From Styela clava (taxonomy: Eukaryota > Chordata > Ascidiacea > Stolidobranchia > Styelidae), in assembly GCF_964204865.1 (NCBI RefSeq), contig NC_135263.1:6078501-6142500 (forward strand): a stretch of DNA of 64,000 bases, read 5' to 3'. Position numbers and translations under genes: made by a program. Positions 12,801 through 25,491 of the stretch are shown piece by piece. The notes under the pieces are model-generated. The model saw nothing but the letters and a program-made list of their open reading frames with translations, searched no databases and had not been told where the DNA came from. The first letter of the stretch is position 1, and each line of letters opens with the position of its first letter.

Positions 12801-15351
12801 CAGGTCGCAGTCTCCCCTGGAGGCGTGGGTTCGAATCCCACTTCTGTCATTACAGTTTTGCAAATAATAGAACTTCAGAAAACACACGCTGGAATTGCAA
12901 ATGCCATCTATTTGTGTATAGATATAATGAACAAGTCTGCTCAAATCGACTAAAAATGTCTTTACACAGTGACTGAACGAAAACATTCAAAATCTTTAAT
13001 TCATTTTCTTAACAATAGAATATAAAAAATCCTTAAATTAATAATGAATGAAGAAGCGGTTTCTGAATTAAGACAAATTGCGATTTTTCGGTGTTGTTCT
13101 TCATTGGTGATAGATAACACCGGTTCAATCGATAAGCAACCAACCACCTAACGTGTAATCATTGTTTAATTTTATTTTACCGTTTCCCTGTTTTGGTAGC
13201 CGGGTGTGTATTATTTTGTACGTTTTTAGCTTTACGCCAAGTTATGCTCGCTTAAAGTATTTCTGCATTTTGTTATTGTTATGTTGATTCGTTTTTTTGC
13301 CAGGGCGACCGAAATAAAATTGATTGATTGATTGTTGCCTATAATTGTGGAATCGAACGCTTACCATTATTATTTGGCCTTATCCGTTGGTCATAATTAA
13401 TCAATAATCCTTCAAGAAACTCGATTTCATTCGTATCTCTTGCTTTGTGTTCGGCAGCCATGAGAGTTTCACCGTTCATGCTCGATCCGGCGTTTTGGCC
13501 TTCCACCTGTGTAGCATTGATACAAGTTAGTCTATGACATAATCTTAGTCTTAGATATATATAATTTTACTAAAAAATATATCCAATTGGTATGCTATCA
13601 CAATGCAATTGAAAAAATTTACCTAGAAATACTAAGATTTTATGGACGTCAAAGATAAATCTGGCAAGTAGGTAGTTAAAAAATAGGATGATTCATGTAC
13701 GCCTTGTACGGTAATTATGTGAAATTGGTATACAGGCTACAGCACATTTAAGTCTATGCTGAAATGTCCTCTTATGAATTATCAAATAGCATTAAAACTG
13801 GGATTGTTTTGGCAGTACACGACGTATATATAGGTGTCAAAATCAAGTCTGTTGTCCATGTCACGGATCAATTACCCTCTACAGGTGAGAGTATTCAAGC
13901 GACGACTAAGACCGTATTATCTATCCCCATTCTCGAGGTTTTATTTTTTATATTTGTCCGAATACTCGGTCAAATTTCTGTAAGTATAAGCCGTTGTTTA
14001 CAGAACAGATGTCTGGACAGTCATCTGATGAAATGCCATATTTCAAAGTAATTTTATCTTTATCTATCCAAAGAATGGTTGATATTAAATACACCTTTTT
14101 CGCAGTTCTTAGGAACTGCATTTGAATAATAAATATTTCATGTTTTCTTAATCGTCTTTAAAATTGCAACTTCGGTAACATTTCAAATATATACTGTATA
14201 TGAGAGAGAAGAAATACGAATGGATACTGATACCATCGTTGTTGGATATGGTTTCGCAGAGTAAATAAATACTTTGCGCATTTGATTAGAAAAAAAAAAT
14301 TATTTCACATATTTGACACAATTTAAAAACTCAATAGAAAAATAAGGGAAATGCTATTATTTACCAATGTCAATTATATAATGTGTTCATCCTTATAGGT
14401 TGTCAAATTCCGGCGACATAGCGAACAATTTATGTAATAAATGATATTATCATTCTTTTTGGCCGAAGTTAGCGCCTATATGGTAGGAATACCGTGCAAA
14501 ACATGGCACCAATGCCAGCAGTCATAATGTTATGCGTGTGCAAGCAGTCAATTGAATAAAGGATAAAATACATTTATGCGATATACTGTTATTACTGTAT
14601 TACACTCCTTTCAATAATTGGCAACGAATATATTTTAATTCAATGTAATATTGGTAGTACTTCTTGGGAGTATGGTGGCATTCGTCGCGGTGTATACAAA
14701 TGACTGGTATGGAATATTAAAAAACCGCACATAAATGACCTATGCGGAAAAGATATGCTTAAACGTTTGGAATTAGAATCAAAGCACGTCGCTTGATAGG
14801 ACGGACTGGGCATCTGCAAATTTTCCTCCAACACGTGTCCATAAGACAGATAGCCACAAAAGTTACCATGAAAAATGCATGCCGCAAAGAAAAGAATCTT
14901 AATTAGGATAAATCTGACAAGCGTGTCAATAGAACTTGAACATTTGTAACGTATGTAACATTTGAAGTGTGGCGACTGTTGATGCGCAACTCGAGAACAT
15001 TGGTAGTGCCCAACTGTTTAGTTTGAAATATAAATCTCGTCAAAAACTCAAATATAGCAGTTATATGTTCGAAATTGCGGATGTCAAGACTCTAATTAAA
15101 TATGGTATATATATATATATACTAAAAAATATAATGCATTAAATATATATATAACAAATATTCACCCCTTTATTATCTGGCGGTGTATAAAAATAATTAT
15201 ACTCGTATTCATATCCACTGTTACCCGCTGGTGTTGACTCGTCATTACCCGTTGGAAAACCTTCGATGCTGCAATTAAATACAAAGAATAACGAAAAGCA
15301 ATGATTTGAAAGCATATACCTCCAGAAAAAAAATATGAGCACATTCTCCAT
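3805..15351 (-). CDS. glycine receptor alpha-like Cys-loop chloride channel subunit (12 coding exons)
   Basis: Exons: 15351-15166, 13506-13365, 12654-12587, 10225-10067, 9700-9556, 9142-9008, 8505-8291, 7680-7534, 7171-7148, 5079-4930, 4596-4480 and 3861-3805. All phases join, giving 514 residues. Seen: the loop motif [24 protein letters not shown]; the Cys-loop pair in [29 protein letters not shown] (loop B); the second disulfide pair [12 protein letters not shown] (loop C); M1 ending [10 protein letters not shown]; the anion-filter/M2 segment [20 protein letters not shown]3; a basic M3-M4 loop (KPKKRRR) including a 24-bp exon KEEELDEQ; and M4 ([21 protein letters not shown]). The PAR motif and M2 mark a chloride channel of the glycine-receptor branch. 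It should act as a plasma-membrane pentamer at inhibitory synapses. The exon of 68 bp equals the size I recall for vertebrate GLRA exon 3. The least certain part is exon 1: its hydrophobic start could be a signal peptide, or the exon could begin at an internal AG near 15276. Confidence 0.9.
5492..5516. repeat. (AT)n microsatellite
   Basis: An uninterrupted run of about 12 AT dinucleotides lies in the glycine receptor intron between the 24-bp exon and the M3-M4 loop exon. Confidence 0.9.
6418..6618. mobile_element. 200-bp MITE (Ciona-type CTCCCG family), full copy
   Basis: It starts CTCCCGTAGTATGTGTACC and ends with the inverse ATACACATACTATGAGAG. The interior reads ...CATCAAGTTGTGTAAAGG...TATGGGCAGG...AAAATTATGGCCTAA. 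Related copies are at 18258-18450, 45317-45500 and 47672-47735, with a shorter relative at 54057-54274. I remember this family from Ciona intestinalis genomic sequence; the name was not checked. Confidence 0.75.
12767..12849 (+). tRNA. tRNA-Leu (anticodon CAG)
   Basis: The 83-nt gene folds with acceptor stem GGCAGAA/TTCTGTC (one G-T pair), A box TGGCCGAGCGG, anticodon stem CTGCG/CGCAG with loop TTCAGGT (CAG at 12801-12803), a long variable arm as expected for a type II leucine tRNA, and B box GGGTTCGAATCCC. There is no intron. A TTTT run at about 12856 can terminate RNA polymerase III. It sits on the opposite strand within an intron of the glycine receptor gene. Confidence 0.95.
13180..13335 (+). 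repeat. 3' end of a LINE-like retrotransposon with (ATTG)n tail
   Basis: The stretch ends GACCGAAATAAAATTGATTG followed by more TTGA/ATTG units. Short tandem tails of this type are usual for CR1/L2-class LINEs. A second, diverged end is at 20400-20558. The 5' boundary is not visible, and no reverse transcriptase is present. Confidence 0.45.
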
Positions 15352-15687
15352 TAATTATCATAATATAAACGGTATAGCTTTTCCATGCCAATAACTAGTG
15401 AAAGTAAACATTGCGATTTTCAAAATTTCACTGCTTGGCTTCGAAATCAAAACTGCAAGCCTGTGTGAGGATCAGGTCCCACAATTTCAAATGTAAAGCA
15501 GTCACGTTAACTTGAACACATTGGTATAGATCAGGGGTGGCCAACACGTCGATGGCAATCGATCACCTCGCTGAAATGATCGATCGCACCTGATTTTAAG
15601 TCAACTTCATTAACAGCATGCTAAAAAAATTGTCTTCAACTATAATTCACGCAGCGACCGCTGATTTCTAAAAAGAGGAATACGTAC

Positions 15688-16271
15688 CATAGGCGTAGCC
15701 AGGGGGGGGCCAGAGGGGCCATGGCCCCCCCCAAAATTTTCAAGAATTCCATTCCTAATCCACCAGTTTTGTGGCATCTTGTCTCGTCTAGCGTGTACAC
15801 CGCAATACAGATCGTTATGACGCTACTAGCAACCACCGTTGAGGCTGAGCGGTCTTTCTCATGCATGAAACGGGTAAAGACATGGCTGCGCTCATCAATG
15901 ACGTCCAATCTCCTTTCTGATTTGTGTGTGCTTCACTGTCACCGTGAAATGGTCACCGAGGAGAAAATTAATCGAGTTGTGTCGAGCATAGTTGGCGGGA
16001 AGCGAAGGATGGACTTTTAATTGGGGCGATGTATTTTACTTATTCAAATTGCGTTGTTAATATTTGTTGTTTCAAATAAAAAATTGTTTATTAATGGATT
16101 TTGTATTCACAAAAATCCAGCTGAGTAATTGAATCAGTTTGCTTGGTGACCAACTGTTGTTGTTTTGCGCTTAAAGAACGGGCGCTTGAAGAACGGTGTT
16201 TTAAACCCAATATAATTTCTAAAATTTTCAAATTTGGCCCCCCCCAAAATTTTGGGCTGGCTACGCCACTG
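15688..16271. mobile_element. 584-bp hAT element nested in another transposon
   Basis: The termini are CATAGGCGTAGCCAG and CTGGCTACGCCACTG (13 of 15 complementary). They are flanked by a perfect 8-bp duplication atacgtac at 15680-15687 and 16272-16279. Poly-C/poly-G stretches followed by AAAATTTT lie inside each end. It keeps only the last part of a transposase gene, so it is an internally deleted copy. A sister element is at 38087-38581. Confidence 0.85.
15721..16020 (+). pseudogene. hAT transposase C-terminal dimerisation domain, fragment
   Basis: About 80 residues read in frame to a stop. They include TTVEAERSFSCMKRVKTWLR and LCVLHCHRE, the conserved C-terminal hAT dimerisation motif (E-R-x-F-S followed by K-T/LR...L). 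The apparent ATG derives from the terminal CCATGG-poly-C sequence, so it is not a natural start. The catalytic domain and BED finger are absent. The fragment cannot encode an active enzyme. Confidence 0.8.
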
Positions 16272-16412
16272 ATACGTACTGCACTTGCCCAAAAGACCGG
16301 AGACAAGCATATTAAAACGTAACAAATACAAGTTTGTCATCGTCAAGGTTTAGAAATGAACAAACAGAGTGAGATGTTGTTGAGCGACCAACAATTCTAC
16401 AATCTATATATA

Positions 16413-17230
16413 TCGTCACGCTAATAACCGAATTGCGTAAGTCATTTTTGGCGATTTTGAGTTTTTTATAAAATAGGTATTTATGTGATGCTGCGCACCT
16501 GTCTGTTAACTCAGATTTTATTTTAAGAATTCCGAAACCCATAAAAATGGAGATTTAGTATGACATGCACATTTGTGCAATTGTTTCGTCATAATGAATT
16601 ATCATCGTTACCGCAGGACTATTGTGACGTCACAAAGTCAAAATAGCCTCTGCGAAGTATTTTCGAGTTTCCGCATCTCGGATTCTAGCTTAGCGCGTAT
16701 TAATTTGAATTTATACTACAGTATAGGAAGGCGTGCACTTGTGATATTCACTGTCCGAGTCCAATTCACCTTGGTTGGCTTTTATTTTGGGTGCATTGCT
16801 GTTTTATTCTTTATATTTAATCTTAGTCTTATTTCGGTGGATGTGCAGAACGTGTTATATTGATGAAATATATATATTTAAACATAAAAAATAATGCAAT
16901 TGAAACTGATTAGCTATTTTGGGGATAAGACATTGTAGATACTGAGAATTACATTCGTTTTTGGAATGTTTAGTTTTCAGGACTGGTGCATATAGTAAAG
17001 TTGCAAAATTGCGTATGTCCCCATGTCATAAACACATTTCTGCCTAAGTCACAGTGCGCCATTATGACGTCACTTCACTGCGTCATACAAATTAGCTTAA
17101 ATCCGACTACGATCAAAAAATTGAACCATGGCAAATTATTGACTCTCAATGGCATAACAATATCATTAGGAAGTTTTTTACGTTTTTCTCAAAACTGCTA
17201 TTTATTGCAATTCGGTTATTAGCGTGACGA
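16413..17230. mobile_element. 818-bp element with long inverted ends and TA duplication
   Basis: The left end TCGTCACGCTAATAACCGAA recurs as its reverse complement at 17210-17230. TA dinucleotides flank both ends (16411-16412 and 17231-17232), as in the Tc1/mariner superfamily. Two TGACGTCA palindromes occur inside (16625 and 17065). No transposase is present. The ORF at 16573-16863 has no recognisable domain and I do not call it a gene. Confidence 0.6.
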
Positions 17231-18257
17231 TATTTCACTTTGCCTTTAACTTCTCCACCATCATGAAAATTTTTCTACCCTACTGTGCTTTATATTTTGT
17301 TTCCAGCAGTAGCAGCAACGCCAAAACATCCCTATTAGTACTGATTCATTTTAGATTTTAGTCTATCTCATGCAGTCGAAAAGAGGTTGGCCACCCCTAA
17401 TATAGATATATATATTCATTTTTTGTTGGTTTGGTCAAGTTAATTCATACTTATACCCGAGACGGAACATTTTGTTTGACTTGCGCCGAACGAAATAAGT
17501 AAGGTATTGAATTTAAGTAAATTGATATAACCAAGGTCCAAGAATTTGCGAGCTAAGTTTCTATAAAGAGAATTTTGAAATTTTTGAATATTTTGGATAT
17601 ATATATGGTTTGACATATATCTATATAAACTACATTTGACGGTGACAGCTCTCAAAAGTTGGTTTTATTTTCCTAAAATATCGTCCATGAATTCTTAAAC
17701 GCGTGTAATCAATATTAGTTATCAAATAACATGCCACGTGATATGTGACAAAATATTCTTGATAACTGTTTTCCTTTTAAACTTATTATTATTCTTGCGA
17801 AATTATTGTGTATTATTAAAACTCTGCTTTGTAAAAAAGCAACCATATTTATATTTGTTTCACACTTTTACAAAAATATAAAAGCTTTTGAGCGTCAGAT
17901 CCAAACAATAATAACTTTCGATTGGTTATAGCGTGACAGGATACGTATATCTATTTACAACAAATGATATTCTCTTTTCATTCAGTAAAGATGTCCGTAA
18001 CAGTAAATAAGAAATATAAAAAATCAATCAATTTCAAAATTTAATCGAGGTAGAGAGATATATTTATTGAAATACAGTGAAAACGTGTGAAACATAATAG
18101 GCTACGCTTCGTAAAGTCGACGATGCGAATGAAATTTTGTTTCTTTGCCTAAACTTGTTATCGTCAAAATCAAGATGCAGGATCATAATCAAAATGCTGG
18201 ATCTCTGTTTCGGACCACGCTCAGTCACGTACAAAAATCAAGCGTTTAATTTGGCGT

Positions 18258-18450
18258 ACCAGAAGTGTGTGTACCAATATGGAGGTAACTAATTTTGTTC
18301 GCCTACTTCACATCAAGTTGTGTAAAGGGACGGAAGCCTATGGGCAGGGGGTATATTCACTTGGCCGAGACAGACAGTCCCCGAACTCGTAATAGAACTA
18401 AAATATGGAAAATCGGAATAAAATTATGGCCTAATTCTAACCTTGTACTG
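18258..18450. mobile_element. MITE copy, same family as 6418-6618
   Basis: It shares GTGTGTACCAATATGG, CATCAAGTTGTGTAAAGGGA, CCTATGGGCAGG and AAAATTATGGCCTAA in the same order. The right terminus is degraded (CTTGTACTGGAG). Confidence 0.7.
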
Positions 18451-20399
18451 GAGTACCTTTAATTTGAATATATCATTTCCATTTTTTGAAAATTATATTT
18501 AAAATTTGTCACCATATTATCAAGTTTACATTGACAAGCTTCTACATAGTTCGCTCTTCTTAACAAAATATTATGCAACACTCACCTTACGAATACAAAA
18601 AGTTGAAACGCCACTAAAATATAATATACAAAAACCATGGTGCCAGGTCTTTGGATTGTCCAGTTTTCCTTTTATTGCAGCGATAAATCCAGAAATGAAG
18701 TAAATCTGGGAAATATTATGATTATAATACTACGAAAAGATAAACAAAAAAATTAGTTAGGAATTCAGGTATGCATTCATTGAGTTTAGACTCAACAGAA
18801 AAATCTTGAAGAAACTACAAATACGTGAAAGTGAAAAGTACAAAGTAAATTATCTCTATCTAAATATATATCTTAAAATTTCCATTTCAATTGGTTGAAA
18901 AATCAGAATTGTTCCTTCACGTACTAATGAACGTACAAATATAACTAGTTTCCAATACAATATACATTACTGGTTTCTACAGTCGTGGGGAATTTTATAA
19001 ACCTTTGATTGCACTTAATCACCAACCAAGAACGACGACCTTCGGAGAATAGATCTTTCAATTATTTATTCTTTTGATATCATAAATCAGTCAAAACTGC
19101 AACTTTAAATCCCGTTCAAGCCTTTCAAACTATTGTTTAAAAGGTCGACTGTTAGTTCAAATCGAATGACTACCTGAATATGCTAGAAATACCAGATTCC
19201 TGATACCGAAGCATCATGAAGAGCGTGGTCTGGGCCGAGGAAGTATTTGTGATTGAGAACTGAGTGCTTTTAGCTACTGGTATCGAGAAGATTTTTACTT
19301 AGTTTAAATACCGGTTTGACTAAGGGTAGGTTTGTTTGTTGCGGTCAGAGATGTACAAAAATATTTAATCTGGAAATTTCCCTCAGCTAATCTAAAGATG
19401 ATTGCGCTCGCCAAAGACCTTATGTTCCATTCTTTCCACTTTTCTCCGAAGTTACCGCGGCCCCATCGGGCCCTATACTAGAGTTATACAAACTGTCAAT
19501 GTTTCACAACTTGCTATTCCGAGATTCACACTCCAATACAAAACACCAAAGTGGCACATAACTATCTATTCGAGTTTTTATACATCTCTTCCTGCAATTG
19601 TAAGTCATTATCGAAGAATGTGTAAGCGATGACAGCGGCCATGCAACGCGAAAGTAACTGTCAACAAATCGCGTGTGCACTAACACCCGCTCCACTCAAA
19701 ATAGACATCGATGTGTTTATTCGGTGAATATCCTATGTCGCGTGGTCGCTATCTAACCGCCACAATATCCATAACTAATTGACAAAACGCTATCTGAATC
19801 TCTCAATTTCCCATGGGTCCAAGCCGTTCAAATCACTCACACGTTATAATTGAGTTTTCCGTAAAAATGCCATAACAATCTGCCAAAAAGATGACATTGT
19901 CTATGTGGAGTCCGTTGTTTTCAATCACAGTTCATTTGGTGCAAAACCAAAGCAATTAACACCGTTCCCCAGACGGAGTGGTCGAGTTTTTCAATCAGAA
20001 CTTTATCGATTTCACTAAATTTATCGAGCGCGCAATTAAGAAGAGGTGTGTGAATTCATTTCGTCGTACTTCAGCTTAATCTAGAACCTTTGCCACGATT
20101 TCAAGCTTTTAAATTCAATCAGGCTCGAAGGGAAACAACAAGGACAGATATATTTTTCGATCTTATTGAATTCACTGCCAAGACTCGGGATGGCAAACCT
20201 GCAAAGCCAAGTGAACACGCCACAATAGAATAATTGTTTTAATGATGATAGCACTATAGTTTCAGTTTGGAGTATATTTAATTGTGAGCCACAACGCATT
20301 GGATTTTTTCACTTCAAACCCCCCTGCGATCATGATGTAACCCAAATCCTCATTAATTTTTTTTTAAACTTCTGTCTCCACCTCGCAATTTATTCGCCC

Positions 20400-20558
20400 G
20401 TGCAACCTTGTTAACGGCACATATGGGTTAAGAATATAGACATAAATACCTAAATTATTAGTTGTGTGCAAAGCGCGACAGGTATATATAAAACCGCACT
20501 TGAAATAATGCGATTTAAATTGTGTTGACGAATAAATGATGATTGATTGATTGATTGA
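20400..20558 (+). repeat. LINE-like 3' end with (TGAT)n tail
   Basis: AATAAATGATGATTGATTG and further TGAT units end this stretch, in the same style as the tail at 13318-13335. The body is too diverged to align by eye. Confidence 0.35.
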
Positions 20559-23071
20559 ACACCGAAACTCTGTTTATAACCAAATTTAATTATTCTCTTA
20601 AATATCCGACTATAATTATGGTGCAGTTTTAAATGAAATAATTTAATTACGTACTTGCGGAATTTGTAATGCACATCAAGCTTTCTAGCAATATATAATA
20701 TATATTTACTTGAACTAACGTTACGTCCATCGCCATATGTCGCCTAAATGCACTGTTTGCTCGCTTTCTAGAAAGGCATGTTTTTCATTGAAACATGACA
20801 GTGAACACAAAATTATCGTGAAAACAATATTTGAGATAGGCTTGGCTTATTCCCTTGACATCCTTATCGTGACCGTGAGATTTACCTCAAGTTGCTGTAG
20901 CATGAGGTCTACAACTGTATTTAGGCGACATGCAGCAAATTCAGTTTGTTCGAGACAGTGGCATACAGGACCAGAATGCGATGAAGCGGGAACCTAGAGC
21001 AGTAATTTATCGACCGGTGTTCAAGATATCTATCAATTTTCAGAGCTGTCATGACACACACACGAACTGATACAAGACACTAGAATCTAGCGCTAGTTTT
21101 TTCTTTAATTTTCAACTTTTACGTCATATTTATACTATCAATCCTCATACAAACTCAGAATTATATCTGAGATATATCAAATTCTATAACAAATTAGACT
21201 TGAAAAATATTTTCAGAATTCACACCCTTGGGCGATAGAAATATGACGAACTCTGAAATACATAAAACCAGTAATTGGGCATAATTATTATACGCATTTC
21301 ATAAAATAGCGTGCCCTGAAAAGAGTTTGAAAAAAGGCAAAAACGAAAACGTTAAGGCAGCATAGCCTACATCTGAACATGCTTTGCCTATTAAAGCTGA
21401 AGTAACCTCAATTTGTCTGTAATTCCTAACTAATTAAAAAAGTGGTGAAATACTCAAGAAGTACCGAGTGGATAATTATTAACCTGCTATCACGTGGCTA
21501 GTTCGCAGACTAAAAAAAGGTTATATCCCGAGACGAAAACCCGAAGCTTCCCTTCCACTCGGGCTTTGTCTATTTTTGTTTCCCTTTTTCCTTTACCATT
21601 TATTATCAAGACCCTTTGATTCAGGTGAACAAGCATTAGAGCACCTTCACCAGAAACTAATACTTCACTCCCTACAATACTGAACGATTTTTGTCATAAA
21701 AAAAATCAAAATATCTTGCTACGTAACTGGGTTTACTATTCAAAAACTGATCCCATGATTCAACACGTAATACCCTGTACAGGGTTGTATGTATAGAGTT
21801 GGACGATATTGCTGTATGAAATATAAAGCGTCGATGATTGATTTTTGAAGATTATAAAATATATATGTTATTTCATTGGGACTTAGACAAGATATACAAC
21901 TGGCACACACATAGAGACGTGTTTATATCGATTCGGAATATGGAGTATCCAATAAAATTCGTCGTTCGATATAGTATATTTGAATATGAAGCAAGAAGAT
22001 GAGTATTAAACTATCACAAGTCACAACAAGAGATCAGTCTTTTAATATGGCACAAAGACGAATCGGTACCGGTAAGGTATGAGCACGTAGTTTGCTGAAT
22101 AGATCAACAGACAAGCGCTAGGAAATGATAAGTTCCCACACATCATAAAACGTGTTCCCGTGAATCAAAATATAATCGGAACCCATAGGACGCAGGGTAA
22201 TTTTAAAAAGTAAAAAAAAATAATAGCTTTTTAACGACTTTAAGTTCTGAAAATGTGAAATCAATTATTTCATTCCATTATAAAAAACGGATTTATTTTC
22301 ATATATCCTTTGTGTTGAATAAAATATAGTCATATATTTATTGGTCTGAGGCAGAGCATCATTATTTGAAACGCAAGGAACCTAGCATACCGTATTATTC
22401 GGGACCAGATATCAGACACAGTATTTCCACGGACCCTTCGAACCTACAAGCTCCGTTTCTATTTTCCCCAAAAACTTCAATTATATAGAATGCACTATCG
22501 CATAGCTGTTTTATTATTATTTTTTATCTGAACCGCTCCTGGGCTGGCATCTGTTACGCCACCATATTTATATATTGTTTCAGTACCGTTAGGTCCATTC
22601 CAGTCGTCTCCCTAAATTTTGCTCAGAGGTGAGTTTCCTTTACTGGATAAATGAGTGACCTTGCTTTGATCAAATAGTCTAAAATAGTCTTGCTTCGTCT
22701 GAATCAAACTCTCTTAGATTTTAAAACTTTGACGTTCCATAAGACCGGGATTGGCAAGCTATGGACTACCTATGTCCCAATCGCTGAAAATAATCTCAAT
22801 AGAATCGATTCTCACATTTTAAAGACCCCCGAAATGCCCTCTATCAATGGATTATTAGCGACATCTCGCGTTTCAAAAGGCAGACACAAGAATTCTGGTG
22901 TGGTATTGAAAAGAGCGCTGCGGAGTCTGGAGCCTGGCATGTTTTCATTCGAGTCCAGCTGTATTTCCACATCCCCCGGAGTCTGGATTCGGAATCGAAA
23001 TTTTGGGTTCCTCGGGACCAGGATTTCGATTCAATAATCGAAGCCCAAATTTTTCGACAGAAACTCAAGGC

Positions 23072-23593
23072 CAGTGGTTCAAAATTTTTTGAAAAAAAAT
23101 CCAAGACGGACCCCTTGCAATATTTTTAATGATTCCCGGCCTTGTGCACTAAAACAAAACATTAAAAGATCACAACAAAAAATCAATGCGCCGTATAGTG
23201 AAGCAAACAAAAGAATATAAAGTGCAACTCCAATGACATGTGTGGCATTCAGTCTGTTTCGATATTTGGTAAACGTGCAAAAGGGCAGCGTCGGCAACAG
23301 CTCTGCAGTTAGTATACTTGTGGTGGCATGAATTGAACTCTCTCTGTGATATCACAGGCCCACAGCTCTGTGACATCACAATGGAGCAGCGTGATCGAAA
23401 CAGAAAGTGGAGAATCGGTGTCTCCAGCGGTGATTGCGAAGCAGCAAAAGGCGACAAATGTGCATTTTCAAATTTAGGCGCTTAATTTCTTTGTTTTCAA
23501 GCTATTAGCCTTATTACAGATTTGTTTCGCGGACCCTCCCAAAGTGCTTCACGAACCCCAAAAGGTCAGCGGACCCCAATTTGGGAACCACTG
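23072..23593. mobile_element. degraded non-autonomous hAT element
   Basis: The ends are CAGTGGTTCAAAATTTTTTG and CAATTTGGGAACCACTG. The flanking octamers ctcaaggc and gactaggc agree at five of eight, so the target duplication is decayed or wrong. The CAGTGGTTCCCAAA end class recurs at 55961 and 60427. Confidence 0.55.
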
Positions 23594-25491
23594 GACTAGG
23601 CGTTCCTAATAGTTTATTGAAATAGCTAGCACGTGCCAAAAATTTTGTTATCAAATTTAATTTCCTCGAGAGTTCGGTGCGGGATTTGGAGTTGACTCAT
23701 ATTTTGCGATTAGGTATTTTAAACTGTGATACTGAAAATCCCTTCATAGCCTTGTAAATATCCCAAGATAATCTCACACAGAGATGTTCCAGTAATACCA
23801 AATACCTCAAAACTGCGACTCTTTGTATACTATGAGTTGACGCTAATAAAATGTACAGATCCATAAAGAGTGAATGAAGTACTGACTGTTATTAAAAAAA
23901 AGTATATTAAATGTTTACACACTCAGAGAATACACACTCATTATGCTGAATTATTTGAAAAATTAAGTTAAATTTACAATAAAAAAAAGGAATTTCAGCA
24001 AATGATACATGTCCAAAAACTTCGCCCGATGCAGTGGTAACAATTGAAGAAATTTCTTTGTCTTTGTTTAATAATAGTTCTTATTGTGCTTGTAGATCTC
24101 ATTCATCATAAAATAAAATCTATTTAAACTTACAATTGTTATCACTATAAAATCGTTCTTGCTGTGGGTTCGAGCAAAATCTTTTGGACACCCTGAATAA
24201 TACGAATACGAACACTTAAAAATAGATTAGTAACCTGATATTTAAAATATTTGAGCAAAGTTGTGTAACTGGACACATAAAAATTTTGTGAATAACACTC
24301 CTGATGTCTTTCGAACTCCGAGGCCAAGATTTTTGAATGAAAATTTTATGTAATTTATCTCCGAATAGTGGTAGGCAAGGCAGGATTAAGAAGGGCCTGT
24401 AACTCCAATTGTTTCAATTTTTAAATGAATGCACAGACTTAAATGCAAGAGAACTGAGCGCCTGCATCTGTTTAAAAAAATGATGTGTTGTTAACGCTAC
24501 GAAATATAATTTTATAATATATTACTAATAATTAAGTGAAAAACAATAAATTATTCCAGTTTAAACGTAATTTAGGATTTACCAAAATATCATAATTAAT
24601 ATTGCACAACTTCCAAAGCAATACTCTGATGTAAATTTAAAATATTATAGGATAGAGTATATGTTCTAAGTTCTAACAACAATAACATAGCGAGTAAGAA
24701 AGAGCAGTAAGATGATGGTACATGTAGCACTTAACCAACAGATCTCTTATTCGAAATACGGGAAAACAAATGTGAATAAAAAGCAATTCAAAACGCCAAC
24801 TGTCATGGGCGACATGCAATTATATGAAAGTCTAAGCTAATTTTAACTTCGGATACTTGCATAATGTATTGTAAATGTAATAAAACTGCTTTTTTTGATA
24901 CTTGTGCGTTGATATTCTCCAAAAATGTAGTGTGAAACTATAGATGTGTAAGGCCGCAATATTCTTTATAACCATTTAAAATATCCATTCGATTAAATCT
25001 AGACTTCGAACATTCAATTTACAATTTTGCGCTGCCAGGTTCTGAAGCTTTGATTGGCTTGCGATAATAAAGGGTTTTGTAATTGGATTACGCCCTGCAG
25101 GTATGTTCGCCCTGTCGTCGCAGACCGCTTAGCGATGATAAGTAGGTTATAAGAAGAGTCTCATCTACTTTACCGTTCAGTGTGTTGCACAAAACTAGAA
25201 AAAGAATTTGTTTTCTGAAGTAAAATATATCCATTTCATGCCTTCAAATATGTTGTATTTCATTAACGTTCATTTCCTCGTTCTTTTCTCAACTTTGGTG
25301 TGTATAGTATGCAATAGTATTTGGATATGACACTCAATACCCGTTAAGTGATGAATGGTATTCGCGCGATGTTTGCTTATTTCGCTTGTTGCATTCCAAT
25401 TGACTTTTTCTTCGTGCAAATCTTGCACACGCGGCAATTTGCGTCATCGCTTCTGTTACGTGACAAAGTGCAGTTCATCGTAATGTAAGTG

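Larger units (their letters stand above)
15532..17399. mobile_element. outer hAT-type element, interrupted by two other transposons
   Basis: The ends are CAGGGGTGGCCAAC and GTTGGCCACCCCTA, an inverted repeat. Flanking 8-mers are gtatagat (15524-15531) and atatagat (17400-17407), matching at seven of eight. Removing the nested elements at 15688-16271 and 16413-17230 leaves about 460 bp of original element, with no coding content. It lies just 5' of the first predicted glycine receptor exon. Confidence 0.75.
17408..25491. other. 8-kb stretch without a recognised gene
   Basis: No ORF here shows a domain, a signal peptide followed by a splice donor, or homology I recognise. It holds a MITE copy (18258-18450), a LINE-like 3' end with (TGAT)n tail (20400-20558) and a degraded hAT element (23072-23593). 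The rest is AT-rich unique-looking sequence. Confidence 0.6.

Noticed and set aside
16573-16863. ORF of 96 codons inside the 16413-17230 element
   Set aside because: No DDE motif or helix-turn-helix; the element appears non-coding.
22690-23037. ORF of 115 codons on the plus strand
   Set aside because: No domain, biased toward simple repeats (GATTCGGAATCG-like), and it runs to the edge of a hAT element; looks like chance.
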